From: Bombus terrestris
Taxonomy: Eukaryota; Arthropoda; Insecta; Hymenoptera; Apidae
Assembly: GCF_910591885.1 (NCBI RefSeq)
Contig: NC_063274.1
Location: forward strand, 186,001-250,000
DNA length: 64,000 nt
Direction of reading: 5' to 3'
A program made the position numbers and the translations under genes. Numbering within the stretch: position 1 is the first letter of the stretch; every line of letters begins with the position of its first letter. Shown one piece after another: positions 1-12,217 of the stretch. Under the pieces are notes generated by a model. The model was not told where the DNA came from, ran no database searches, and was given only the letters and a program-made list of their open reading frames with translations.

Positions 1-3000
1 GCAAGAAACTCTGAAATTGTTGCAACCGCAACTAATAACAGCCACCCAAGATGTTGAAAGAATGTTGCTCGAGGTTGATAAGGAAAGACAAGAAGTGGCA
101 GAATTTGAGAAAGTTGTGAAAATTGACGAAAGCGTAGCCGAGGTTACTGAAATATTCACTTAAAATAACTAACGAACATTTTATTTACACGATACGACTT
201 GGGACTTTCGATCTACCAACTTTCGATCGTTCTGATCCCTAACGCTATAATCGTAATTTATTTTATTTATAGGTTTATGCGAACGAAGCAGCTGCGATTA
301 AAGCGGAATGTGACGCTGATTTAGCAGAAGCGATGCCAATTTTAAAACGTGCTCAAAGCGCTTTGGACACTTTGACGACTACCGACATCGCTGTAATAAG
401 AACGATGAAGAAACCACCGCAAGGAGTGAGATTGATCGTCGAGAGCGTCTGTGTCCTCAAGGTTTGCGTTGTTCAATTTCTAAACATCTAAGTAAACTAT
501 CTGGATGACAAAGTTTAACTAACTCGTAATTTGTCCTTCGCCGTACTTACCACCGAAGAAAAACTGAAGAAAAGATAGGAATCTGAAAAAGATAGGAATC
601 ACGTTACTAATATAATGTTACTAAGTTAATACCAATTATCTCGTTAGGAAGTATATTTAAAATACATTATTATTTCAACTCGTTTTGACACTTTGCTTAC
701 TTGACACATTCGCTGCTACTCATCTTATGAAATACCTTTGTTTCAAGTACTAATATTATATTTATCCATTTTAACATACGCTGTCCATTATCTTTCTTGG
801 TATTTCTAATTTTAAGTCTTGTTGAAATATATCAAAAACAGCGCAATTACAGTATTTACGCTTAGGTAGTCCAAGTGACGTAACAAACACGTAAGATCGC
901 CTGCTACGTACATTCTCTTCTACAGCAAATAAAACCAGAGAGAGTTCAGCAAGCTGACGGTACATTCATCGAGGATTATTGGAGGGCTTCTCTTAGAATG
1001 CTGAGCGACGTGAAATTTCTCGATTCGTTGCTCAATTTTGACAAGGATAACATCCCTGATACCGTGATCGAAAAAATTCGAAGAGAATACCTGACTAATC
1101 CGGACTTTAATCCTGAAAAGATAAAAAAAGTATCAACAGCATGCGAGGGATTGTGCCGATGGGTATTCGCAATGTCGGAATATGATAAAGTATCGAAAGT
1201 AGTCGCTCCGAAGAAAAGAGCTTTGGCAGAAGCTCAGAAGATTTATGATAAAGCCATGGATACTCTAAAAGCAAAGCGAGAACAACTTCGACAAGTACAG
1301 GTACACCGACTATTTTCAAATGATTACATCGACTATCGTACTTTTTTCGTCTGATAAGTCGGTCAGTAAGCTTTCGAGTAACTACGGCCGCGAAACCAAA
1401 TGAAAACGAATGATTTTGCATTTAGGAAAGATTGAAAATATTGGAAGAACTTTTGGAACAAAGAAAAACTGCTTTTCAAGCAATGTCCGACAAAGTGACA
1501 GACTGTGAGATCAAGCTAAAACGAGCCGAGGACCTAATTGGAGGTTTGGGCGGAGAATATTCGCGTTGGTCCGATACCGCGAAATCTTTAGGAGAAAGGT
1601 CAGAGTTTTTGTACTTGTTATGCACGCGATATTATACGATGCGGGATATATAGTAGTAGTCGAATGTAATCGAAAGTTGGGAACGCCGTACAGGTATCAG
1701 CGATTAATGGGTGATATCGTGATCGCTTCTGGCGTGGTCGCGTACCTAGGTCCATTTACGATGCCGTTCCGTCTTCGACAAACTGTTCTATGGGTAAAAC
1801 GATGTACCGATTTGCAGGTAATTTGTAGTTCCGATTTCCAGTTGCGCGACACCCTTGGAGATCCAGCTTTAATCAGATCTTGGAATATTTTCGGACTCCC
1901 AAACGATGCATTTTCAGTCGATAACGGTATTATCATCAAGTAAGCAAACAAACAAATTCATAAAATAAGAATCCTCCCTTTGTGTCTTTCGTAATTTCTC
2001 CTACGATGTTTGCTATACTAATGCGATACTAATTCGGGCCTACATCGATCGAACGTGTAGAAATTCAAGAAGATGGCCGCTTATAATAGATCCCCAAGGT
2101 CAGGCTAATAGATGGATAAAAAACATGGAAAAACAAAATAACGTGAATATTATTCGGCTAACTCAGCCTGACTACGGCCGAGTGTTAGAAAACGCATTGC
2201 AATTTGGATTACCAGTGCTTCTTGAACACGTTGACGAAGAATTGGACGCTATACTCGAACCGATTTTACTTAAAGAAACGTTTAAACAGGCTGGTGCGAT
2301 CTGCATAAAATTCGGCGATGCAATTATCGAATACAGTTTCAATTTTAGGTATTTGGATAAATATATATATATGCATATACACACACGCACACACATATAG
2401 TCATGTATAGTCATTCATCGGTTTGTTGTTAGACTGTACATTACGACGAGATTAAGAAATCCGCATTATTTGCCAGAGGTAGCAGTGAAGGTAACACTGT
2501 TGAATTTCATGATAACACCAACCGGATTAGAAGATCAATTATTGGGCATTGTTGTAGCGAAGGAAAGGCCAGACTTGGAATCGGAAAAGAACGCTTTGAT
2601 CATGCAAGGAGCTGCGAATAAAAAGTAACTAGTCCGACTGTAAAATATTACAAATGTTATACATCGATGAAAAATCATTTTTTTCTCTATATTTTTAAAA
2701 AAATAAAAAAATAAATAAATAAAAAAAATCAGGCTATTGCAAGAAACAGAGGACAAAATCTTGGAAATATTATCGATTGCCGAAGGCAACGTATTAGAGG
2801 ACGAAGAAGCGGTAGATATTTTAACATCGTCTAAAAATTTGAGCAATGAAATTCAAGTAAAACAAACGGTAGCTGAACAAACGGAAAAGTTAATCGACGA
2901 TGCTAGATTGCAGTACACGCCTGTCGCCGTATATTCCACCGTATTGTTCTTCACCAGTGGTATCAGTCTTCACTTGTTATACGTTGCGTAACATTACGAA

Positions 3001-5051
3001 TTTTGATCGTCCCTTTTCCTTCTGTTATCTACCGAATAAATACGGTAGAAGATATCACTTATTTATCCTTCGATCTTATAACGGAAAATGTATCGTTTCC
3101 CTTCGATCGAAAAACGGTTGCGATCTAGACGATAATCGAACTAAAAAGGAGTATAACAGATTGGAAATAATGAATAATTTTGTTTCAGCTGCCTTGGTAA
3201 ATATCGATCCTATGTATCAATATTCATTGTCGTGGTTCGTAAATTTATTCGAACTGGCTATCGATCATACGGAACCAGCGGAAATGGTTGAACAACGACT
3301 AAAAGATCTTATGAAATATTTCACATATTCTCTGTACGCGAACATTTGTAGATCTTTATTCGAGAAGGACAAGTTATTGTTTTCTCTGTTACTTGCGATC
3401 AATTTGCTGGAGCAACGAGGGCAACTTTGTCCGTCGCATTGGATGTTTTTATTAACGGGTGGAGTTGGTATCGATAATCCATATGTAAATCCAACAACAT
3501 GGCTACCGACTAAACAATGGAACGAACTATGTAATCTTGACGAGATTCAAGAGTTCTCGGTTAGTCTGGAAAACGAACTCGCGATATTCCATTTCCACTT
3601 AAAATGAACATACGCACGAGTACTGGCTTTTCATCCTTCTTGCGATTCCGCTAGGGCATTCGAGAATCATTTACTGGCAATACCAGCCAATGGAAACGAT
3701 TATTCGACTCGAAGGAACCGCAGATCGAAACAATCCCTGTACCGTTCCAACATCTGAACCTATTTAAAAGAATGTTGATACTGAGATGCATTCGTCCTGA
3801 TAAGATTCTGCCAGCAGTGCAAAATTTCGTCCAAGGTATCGTCGATCCGATATTTTCTTTATCTAGCCTAAACTCACTGACTTATTAATTAACTTTCAGC
3901 GGAACTTGGTTCGCAGTTTATCGAACCGCCACCGCTCGATTTGGCATCGACTTATGCCGACTCAAACTGCTGCACTCCATTGATATTCGTATTGACGCCC
4001 GGTACCGATCCAACGCAATTATTACTCTCGTTTGCCGATGAACAAGGTTATAGCGTCAATCGCCTTTTCTCTATTTCCCTCGGCCAAGGCAAGTGCTTTG
4101 ATTTTTATAATATAATTTTCATGTATAATGAATATAATATAATATAATATAATATAATATAATATAATATAATATAATATAATATAATATAATATAATAT
4201 AATATAATAATGTATATAATGTTTAATAATTAAATATAATAAATAAAATAAAAGTATAATAAAGAAATATTTTCGGGACAATTTCACAGCGTTGACAAAG
4301 GATGAGAGTAAATGGAATTAATAAATTTGAACGCTTAATAGGACAGGGACCAATTGCCGAGGAAATGATTCAAACCGCTGTGATAGTTGGTAACTGGGTT
4401 GTTCTACAAAACTGTCATTTGGCGATTAGTTGGATGAGTACCTTGGAAAAAATTTGCGAAGGTTTGATGCCCGATACGATTCACTCGGAGTTTCGACTGT
4501 GGTTGACGAGCTATCCGTCCGAACATTTTCCGTCCTCGGTTCTAGAGAATAGTATAAAAATGACGAATGAACCGCCGAAAGGCTTAAGAGCTAACATCGT
4601 TAGATCGTACACGAGCGATCCGATTATTGATCCGGATTTTTTCGAATCTTGTTCCCAAACGGAAAACTTCAAAAAGCTTCTTTATTCGTTGTGTTTCTTC
4701 CACGCCGTAATCCAGGAAAGACGACAATTTGGCCCAATCGGTTGGAACATTACATACGAATTCAACGAGACTGATCTTCGAATCAGCGTTTTACAATTAC
4801 ACCTTTTCCTCGATCAATTTGAAGACGTGAGATTCGATGCTCTCAAGTATTTGACCGGAGAATGCAACTATGGCGGAAGAGTTACGGATGACTGGGATCG
4901 CAGAACTTTGAATACGATATTGTCGAAATTTTATTGCCAGTAAATTCATATTTTCCTATTTCTATATACCTCTCACTTATACATATACTCCTATGTACCA
5001 TCTACTGTACATACATACTTTCATATGTATATACGAAATACTTTCATATTC

Positions 5052-5082
<31 letters not shown>

Positions 5083-7299
5083 TGTATGTATGTATGTGTG
5101 TATGTTTGTTCCCATGCAATTCTTCTATCGTGATTTCAACTATTTTCCAGGCAGTTACTTATCGAAAAACGTTATTATTTCGATGATACTTTGATGGTTT
5201 ATTATTGCCCAAGCGTGCGAGAGCATGAAGCATTTGTGGAATACACAAAAAACTTACCCTTAATCACTGAACCGAGTGTTTTCGGTATGAACGAAAATGC
5301 GGACATCATCAAAGATCAGCATGAAACGAACCTCTTGTTTTCGTCGCTCCTACTAACACAGGTAATCTACTTTACCCTCTCCTACAGTTCTTCCTCTCTA
5401 TATTTCTGACTTACTATCTGAATGCCTTATTTTTATACCTATCTACATGTCGCATTCATTACATATTTCATGTATTTATCTTTACGTGGCAACCTTATTT
5501 AGGACCGTGTGGTATGTATATAGATATAGATTATATATTTTTCTTTACATCCAACATTATCTCTATTGGTTTTGTTTATCCAGTAAATACGAGTAAATTT
5601 CTTGAAAGAATCAAACTAATTTTGAATAAACATAGAACGAGAAAGGGTAGGGATATTTCATTGATTTTTAAGTAATTACTTGCTGTATTTAACAACTAAT
5701 CTTTTTCTTGTAATAATTTATTCAATTCTTCCAATTCTTCTATCATCGCTGAATTAGGATCTCTGGCAATTGCAACAGGTTAGTCAATTTGCAGTACATT
5801 TTCTTCAATTTCTTATCGACTGTTTAACGATAAAAGTTTAATGTTGCGTTAATTACAAGTATAAAAATCGAGTTAAACCTCATTTTTGGTTTATTTTTGC
5901 CCACTGGCAGGAAAGCGTCAAGTCTGGAACCGGACAATTCACCAACGATGAAATAGTGCTTAGAATGTCGAATGATATTTTACAAAAATTGCCAGATGAC
6001 TATGATCTTGTATCGGCGCTTGGAAAGTATCCAATGTCTTACGAACAAAGTATGAATACTGTGTTGGTCCAAGAAATGGGAAGATTTAACAAACTTCTCA
6101 ATTATGTTAGAACCAGTCTGGAGAATATTATACGTGCTATTAAAGGTTTTTTTTATTCTCTTTTTAGCAAATGTCCTATATTACATTTCTAGTTAACTCG
6201 TCGTATCCTCATGCTCGTTCTATCTGTTATTTACAATTGCAGGTATTGTTATCATGTCATTTGAATTGGAAGATATCTATGACGCAATTTTGACAAACAA
6301 GATACCTGCTTTATGGCAACAATACTCTTATCCGTCGCTAAAGCCACTTGGTAGTTATGTACATGATTTACTAAGCCGCTTAAATTTTCTTAAAGTAAGA
6401 CATTACTTCTTATAAAACTCTATTATCATTCATATCTTTAAATAATAACATTTCCATCTAATTTATGATATGAGACTAACTGATCGACAATAATGCATGC
6501 ATATCTATGTATAAACGTACATTTTTAAATATTTTTCCTTATAGCATTTCACTTACAACGTCACGAATATATAATATCACGAATATATAAATATATACAA
6601 AAGCTATTCTAGATACATTAATTGTACGTAGTAGGAAAAGGGTTATTAATATACGCACATACTTTAACGTTAAGACAAGTCTCGAGACTAACTTTAATTA
6701 TACTTACTATAGGAATGGTATGAAAAGGGAGCACCGGTCGTATATTGGATCTCAGGATTTTATTTTACCCAAGCATTTTTGACAGGAACCAGACAAAACT
6801 ATGCGAGGAAATATCGGATTCCTATAGACCTTTTAATCTTTGATTTCTTCGTGTTAGAATCCGATACAATGCCTGTACTTCCTCCTGAGGATGGAGTTTA
6901 TATATACGGATTGTTTTTAGATGGTGCCAGATTTAATAAAAAACAAATGACATTAGACGAAAGCTTTCCAAAAGTACTTTATGAACCTATGCTTCCCGTA
7001 AGTATAACATTATGTTTATCTATCTATTTTACATTATCTTTTTCATTCGCTTCTGCCTCTTTTTCCCCACTTTAGTATTATTATCATTTTAGATGTGGTT
7101 ATTACCTGTGAGAAAAGCGGATATAAAAGAAAAAGTAACATACATTTGCCCTGTATATAAAACTAGCGAAAGACGAGGAGTGTTATCAACCACTGGACAT
7201 TCGACAAATTTTGTTATCGCTATGACATTACCTACATTAAAATCGCCAGAACATTGGATCATGAGAGGAGTCGCACTACTTTGTCAGCTCTCTGAATAA
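1..7299 (+). CDS. Axonemal dynein heavy chain, C-terminal part (5' end outside window)
   Basis: Motor subunit of a ciliary/flagellar inner-arm dynein; in insects this serves sperm tails and chordotonal cilia. Exons: <1-142, 273-461, 926-1300, 1426-1598, 1694-1939, 2061-2348, 2433-2624, 2733-2959, 3189-3559, 3655-3835, 3900-4088, 4342-4939, 5151-5361, 5911-6145, 6243-6394, 6713-6997, 7093-7299. They join in phase into 1419 residues. The sequence begins in the first helix of the microtubule-binding stalk (VEKVVK-like coiled coil, then DADLAEA and PPQGVRL). It continues through the second stalk helix, AAA5 (GGLGGEYSRW, GIIIKNSRRWPLIIDPQGQA), AAA6 (SLGQGQGP, DDWDRRTLNTIL, FGMNENADI) and the C-terminal domain (YKTSERRGVLSTTGHSTNFV, ending GVALLCQLSE). 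The ending resembles the DNAH3/7/12 class; the exact paralogue is inferred. Exon 11 uses a GC donor at 4089. The stop codon overlaps an AATAAA at 7295-7300. Confidence 0.95.
4131..4209. repeat. (AATAT)n microsatellite in a dynein intron
   Basis: About 16 near-perfect copies of the pentamer AATAT lie in the intron that starts with the GC donor at 4089. Confidence 0.95.
5053..5100. repeat. (TATG)n microsatellite in a dynein intron
   Basis: Around 11 copies of TATG lie between the exons ending at 4939 and starting at 5151. Confidence 0.9.
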
Positions 7300-7300
7300 A
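7295..7300 (+). promoter_or_regulatory. Possible poly(A) signal overlapping the dynein stop codon
   Basis: AATAAA spans the last sense codon, the TAA stop (7297-7299) and the next base. A further AATAAA lies near 7455, so this may be one of several signals. Confidence 0.45.
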
Positions 7301-8347
7301 AATTATTTTCTTATTTCATCCTTTCGAATTCATCTTGAAAATACGTCAAGGAATTGAGTTTCTAATTAAAAGTATATATTATCCGAATTTTGGAATACAG
7401 CAATGATCGAATTGTAAATTGCGATATTTAAATTGTATGGTACAAGTATTCAAACAATAAAATATGTATAGAATTAGTCAATCAAGTTAAAGCTATATGT
7501 ATATGTAAACCCTGTGCAATGCCTTGAGATAATCCAATATTGGCGGCATACTTCTCGTTTAAAGTACGATAAACAAATAAAAACAATCGTACATCGACTC
7601 CTTAGAATCGTTGTAAAGGGGAGAGTTTCCTTCACAAAATCATGTTAAAGCAAGTTCTGAAAAGGATATTTTTAATTCCGTAGTGTTGTTTGAATTTGTG
7701 AAATTTGAAAATGAAAAATTAAGCGTAAAGTGTGAAAGTAGAGGCTTTAACCTTTAAAACGACCCTGAGGTGTACTACCTATTGCGCGACTTTCTTTCAC
7801 CAAGTTACAGTAGTCCAAATATCGATAATTTTTATTTTCCGGTCAAAATTTGCTGATCCTTTAATTTTATGACATATTGTATTAATGAATATAAAACCTA
7901 AATAAATATCCAAGTAATCGTGAATAGCGTATTTGCTGTATATTGCTGCATATATTATAAGAAATTTCCTCGAGTTCGATCAAATATGTTCAAATAAAGC
8001 TCATATGGAATTTATGTGCGTATATTGCTACATATACACATGTAAAGGATTAAACATTTTGAATTCTCATATTAATAGTTAGTAGTTTAAATGGTTCAGA
8101 ATGTTTAGGTTTAGATGGCAGAAGTAGGTAATAGTATGTATGTACTATATATATCGTATCGAGAAAATCCATTTAAAGATGGCTACTAGTCGAGGAAGGT
8201 GCTGTCGTGTGATGTCACTTTCTGATAGCGTTTCGACGTTGTAGCTTAGAAAAGATTGTCGATGATTGTTAGCCACAGTTAAGAAATTTACCGTATCCAA
8301 CTGGAAACTCAATATAACAAAGGATGATATAATATTTGATAAAAAAA
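7300..8347. other. Intergenic region: dynein 3' UTR and DmX promoter/5' UTR
   Basis: I see no coding exon here. The left part is AT-rich with poly(A)-type hexamers. The part around 8170-8250 is less AT-rich and carries an AAGATGGC motif and a GTGATGTCAC element, which could be promoter elements of the downstream gene; this is inference only. Confidence 0.5.
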
Positions 8348-8530
8348 ATGAATTGTCATCAAATATTAAGTGGAGCTTGCAATGCAGGTGATCGGTGCTA
8401 CGCTGTAGGTTCTGTCGAAGGGATTTCTTTTACTGTAAGTGATTCACCTTGTTGATCAGCTCTTTCCACAATTGTTTGCGATTCTAGAATTATACCTATA
8501 TATATATATATATATCTATTATACCTATTC

Positions 8531-8568
<38 letters not shown>

Positions 8569-11500
8569 TACATACATATACATGCATACATATGCAATTA
8601 CTATGTTGTACATTCAAGTCGTCCGAAATATTTCGCATTCGTTAAAAAATCCATCCATGAAACATTTTCAAACTTCCAACTTTATACGATTAATTTGATA
8701 TGTATTTTATATACTGTTATTCGAATCAATTATTAACATATTGCATAACTTTAGTTTTTAGTATATAGTTATTGATTTTTACTATTTTTATATAAAATCA
8801 AATACGTTAGTATTTGTTTCATCCGTATTTGTAAAGATGATTTTACATCGTTTGTTATAATCGTCATTATTATTTAATTTTTTTAAAGTTTTCTTGATAG
8901 TAGTACATAGTAGTATAAATAGTAGCATAAGTAGTATAGTAGTATAAGTAGTAGCATAGTAGTACAAAATAAATTCATTTTACATTACTATTACAGGCAT
9001 ATGCAGCAGGTTGTAACATAGTAATTCTTGCCAGTAATTTTGAACGAGTTCAAATAATACCAGGAGCTGTACATAACTACATAAGAATCAGTTGTTTGGA
9101 TTGCAGTACCGACACTGGAAAAATAGCTGCTGCTTATGAAAATCAAGTTTGCATTTTTGAGCCTACTCCGCTTATTCACAGTACATGTTCTCACGTATGT
9201 ACCTTTTCTATCCCAATATCTATCCTTGGTAACTATGCGTATGGTATATTTTAATACACTATGGAATAATTATTTTCTATAACATATAGCAATTAGAATA
9301 CCGATGGGTTCAAACTGGTAGTCTGACAACTGAATCAAATATTAGTTCTCTATCATGGAATTTGGAAGGAACAAGATTATTAACTGGAGGAGAACTTTTA
9401 CAATTGTGGCATCAAAATATAACCCCGTTTCAAGAAGAACATAGTAAGCTTTTCTCATTATTCTTGTTTAATTTATATTTAATAGCAATTGGTATATTGC
9501 TCTTCTAATTTCATCTACTTAAATGTACACAATATTAGTCTTGTGTCTTGTCGCAATAATAAAACTGTGTATAGTGGTGAAGATAAAAACATTACGAACT
9601 CAGGAAGGTGAAACTGGATGTGAACAAAATACTTCAAATGTTCTTCAAAGCTGTGAGTTTTGTTACTTTGAAAGAGTACATGTGAATGCGAAAAACGATA
9701 ATAATATTTGAAATTGACTTTAATAAGTTTATTTGGCAGAAATTATTACATAACAAATGCTATTCGATACTAAATACATATTCTAAAAGTATTAGAACCA
9801 ATAATTTTTTTCTTTTACACGCAGTAATTGGAAGACATTGACTTTAGTCACCCTAAACATAATGTGCTCTAAGCTATAGTTTGTTGCTCCTATGCCTTGA
9901 TGCTTTAATATACATGTTGTTGATATAGAAAAAGGTCTATACATAATATTCTGTCTCCTATGCAGGATGTTTTATTATGAGAACAATTCTGATGGAATTT
10001 AAAATGGAATATATATGAAAATATAGTAGAGAATATATAAGAATGTTCAATTTTTTTTCAGCTGGTACAGTTACTTTTTCGATTGGTGGAGACGCTGAAA
10101 GTCCAGCACCTGGCGATTCGAGTAGCGGAAATGAACCAGGAGCATGGAACTGCGTTTGGAAATGTCGCACAGCTACACCAGTGCATCTCATGAGCTTCAG
10201 TCCAGACGGTACATTATTTGCGACAACAGGATTTAATGATAGATTAGTGAAGATATGGTTTGAGAATAAACAATGTAAGATTCTTACGCGTGTAATGAAA
10301 CTTAATTCTGTAAACGACTAATTCAACGAAAGCTTTAACAAACCTATATTTAAAATTATTCAGTGTTTTCAACAAGAAATATGGATCATGCAAGTGTTAC
10401 TCAATTTATGGGTAGTGACAGCTATAGTTTTGTCTATGTTGCTCATCCTCGTGCAGTAACACATTTATCTTGGCGCAAGACTAGCAAATATATGCCAAAG
10501 TATGTAAAAGAATATCTTCTAACATATTGCCATTTGTATCGCTGCAGTTAAATTAATAGCATTCCTTTTCCTTTTTTCTTTTCTCTTTTTTTTTTTTTTT
10601 TTTTTCTAGGGGGTCTGTCTCCAACATGCTTGTTACATCTTGTAGAGACAATATTTGTCGGGTGTGGGCCGAAACTATACCACCCGATGTTGAAGGTTTA
10701 GCAAATATGAGTCAGTTTGAAGGTTCTGATAGACACGGTCATCATAGCAAGCATCGACATCACAACATGCACAAACATCGATTCATGCAGCGGCTTAAAC
10801 ACATGAAGTGCGTAAAATGCTCAAATTCCTTTTTCTGTATATGCATTTATAGCTTATTCGCAAGATGGTACGCGTATTTTTTGTAGAACCTGTTTCCATA
10901 TTCGTCGGCACGCGAAACAACAACATCAGGCAGGTCATACCACAGCACCAACTTTACCAACTTTGCCTTCAACATATTCGGTTCACGATTTTCACAATAA
11001 TTACCAGGGAACAGGTCATTATCCAGGAATGCATTTTCATTTAGCAGCCAGTATTAATGCTGAAACTGGTACGATTACATATAATCTTATTACATGATGT
11101 TATAGCGCTGTGTGTGTATATACATATATACATCACATGTAAACACATCAACATGTTCTACTTTCTACATTTCCTGACATGTTTTGTCTATCACAGATAT
11201 ACCATTAGTACCAAGTTTAATCACAGGAGATCCTGAAAGAGAACCAAATTTTATTCTGCACTGGCTAAACAATAAAGAAATGCATTTTACAATGCAAGCA
11301 GAAAGTATTCTACAAGAGCTTACTCGTAAAGTAGTAGAAAAGGAAGAAGGGTTGCATCAACAGGATGTAGATCATACAGATCATGATTCTGAAGAGGAAG
11401 GTTTGTCGAGTACGTTTTGTGCGTGTATATGTGTACTTAAATGATATATGTATAATAATATTAACAAATGATTCAACTAATTACATATAATCATAGAAAA

Positions 11501-12133
11501 GGGAGTAAGATTACAACCAATACAAAAGGCAGGAGGTACAGTTCGGTCAATGAGTCAAGAGGATCATAGTAGCGATGAACATCACACAACACACACAATT
11601 TCATCGCATCATAGCTTACCACACAGCGCGCATTCTCACCAAAGTCTTAGGTATAATATTTCTAAATGGTAACAAGAGACATTTTGCCTATCATATTCAG
11701 CAAGTATCGTTTATTTTCAAGAGAATAGTATTTCAAATTTATTCTTCTCTCTTCCTGCAGTAATACTACATCCATTAATTCTATTGCAACGGATGTAACA
11801 TCGTCAATAAATCATGCTCCGGATTCTTTGGATACCAAAATAGAAACGTTACTGCGTGATTGGCATCATAATCCAGATTTACTTTTTTCAATTCATCCGA
11901 TAGATGGGAGCTTTTTAATTTGGCATATTGAATGGTTGGACGAATATCATCCAGGATCATTTCGACAAGCACAAATATCATTCTCTACACGAATACCTAA
12001 TGCATTTCCTCTTGGCGATGCTTCCACAATGAGTCATAGTGTGTCAATGTATTCACATAATACTGGCGGTCCATTATTAAATATACGAGAAGTGGCAAAA
12101 TCATCCACAAAGCCATCGAATGAAGGTAAACGT

Positions 12134-12171
<38 letters not shown>

Positions 12172-12178
12172 GCGCGCG

Positions 12179-12217
<39 letters not shown>

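Noticed and set aside
9523..9711. Possible extra DmX exon between 9443 and 10062
   Set aside because: The flanking exons join in phase without it, and the frame lacks family similarity.
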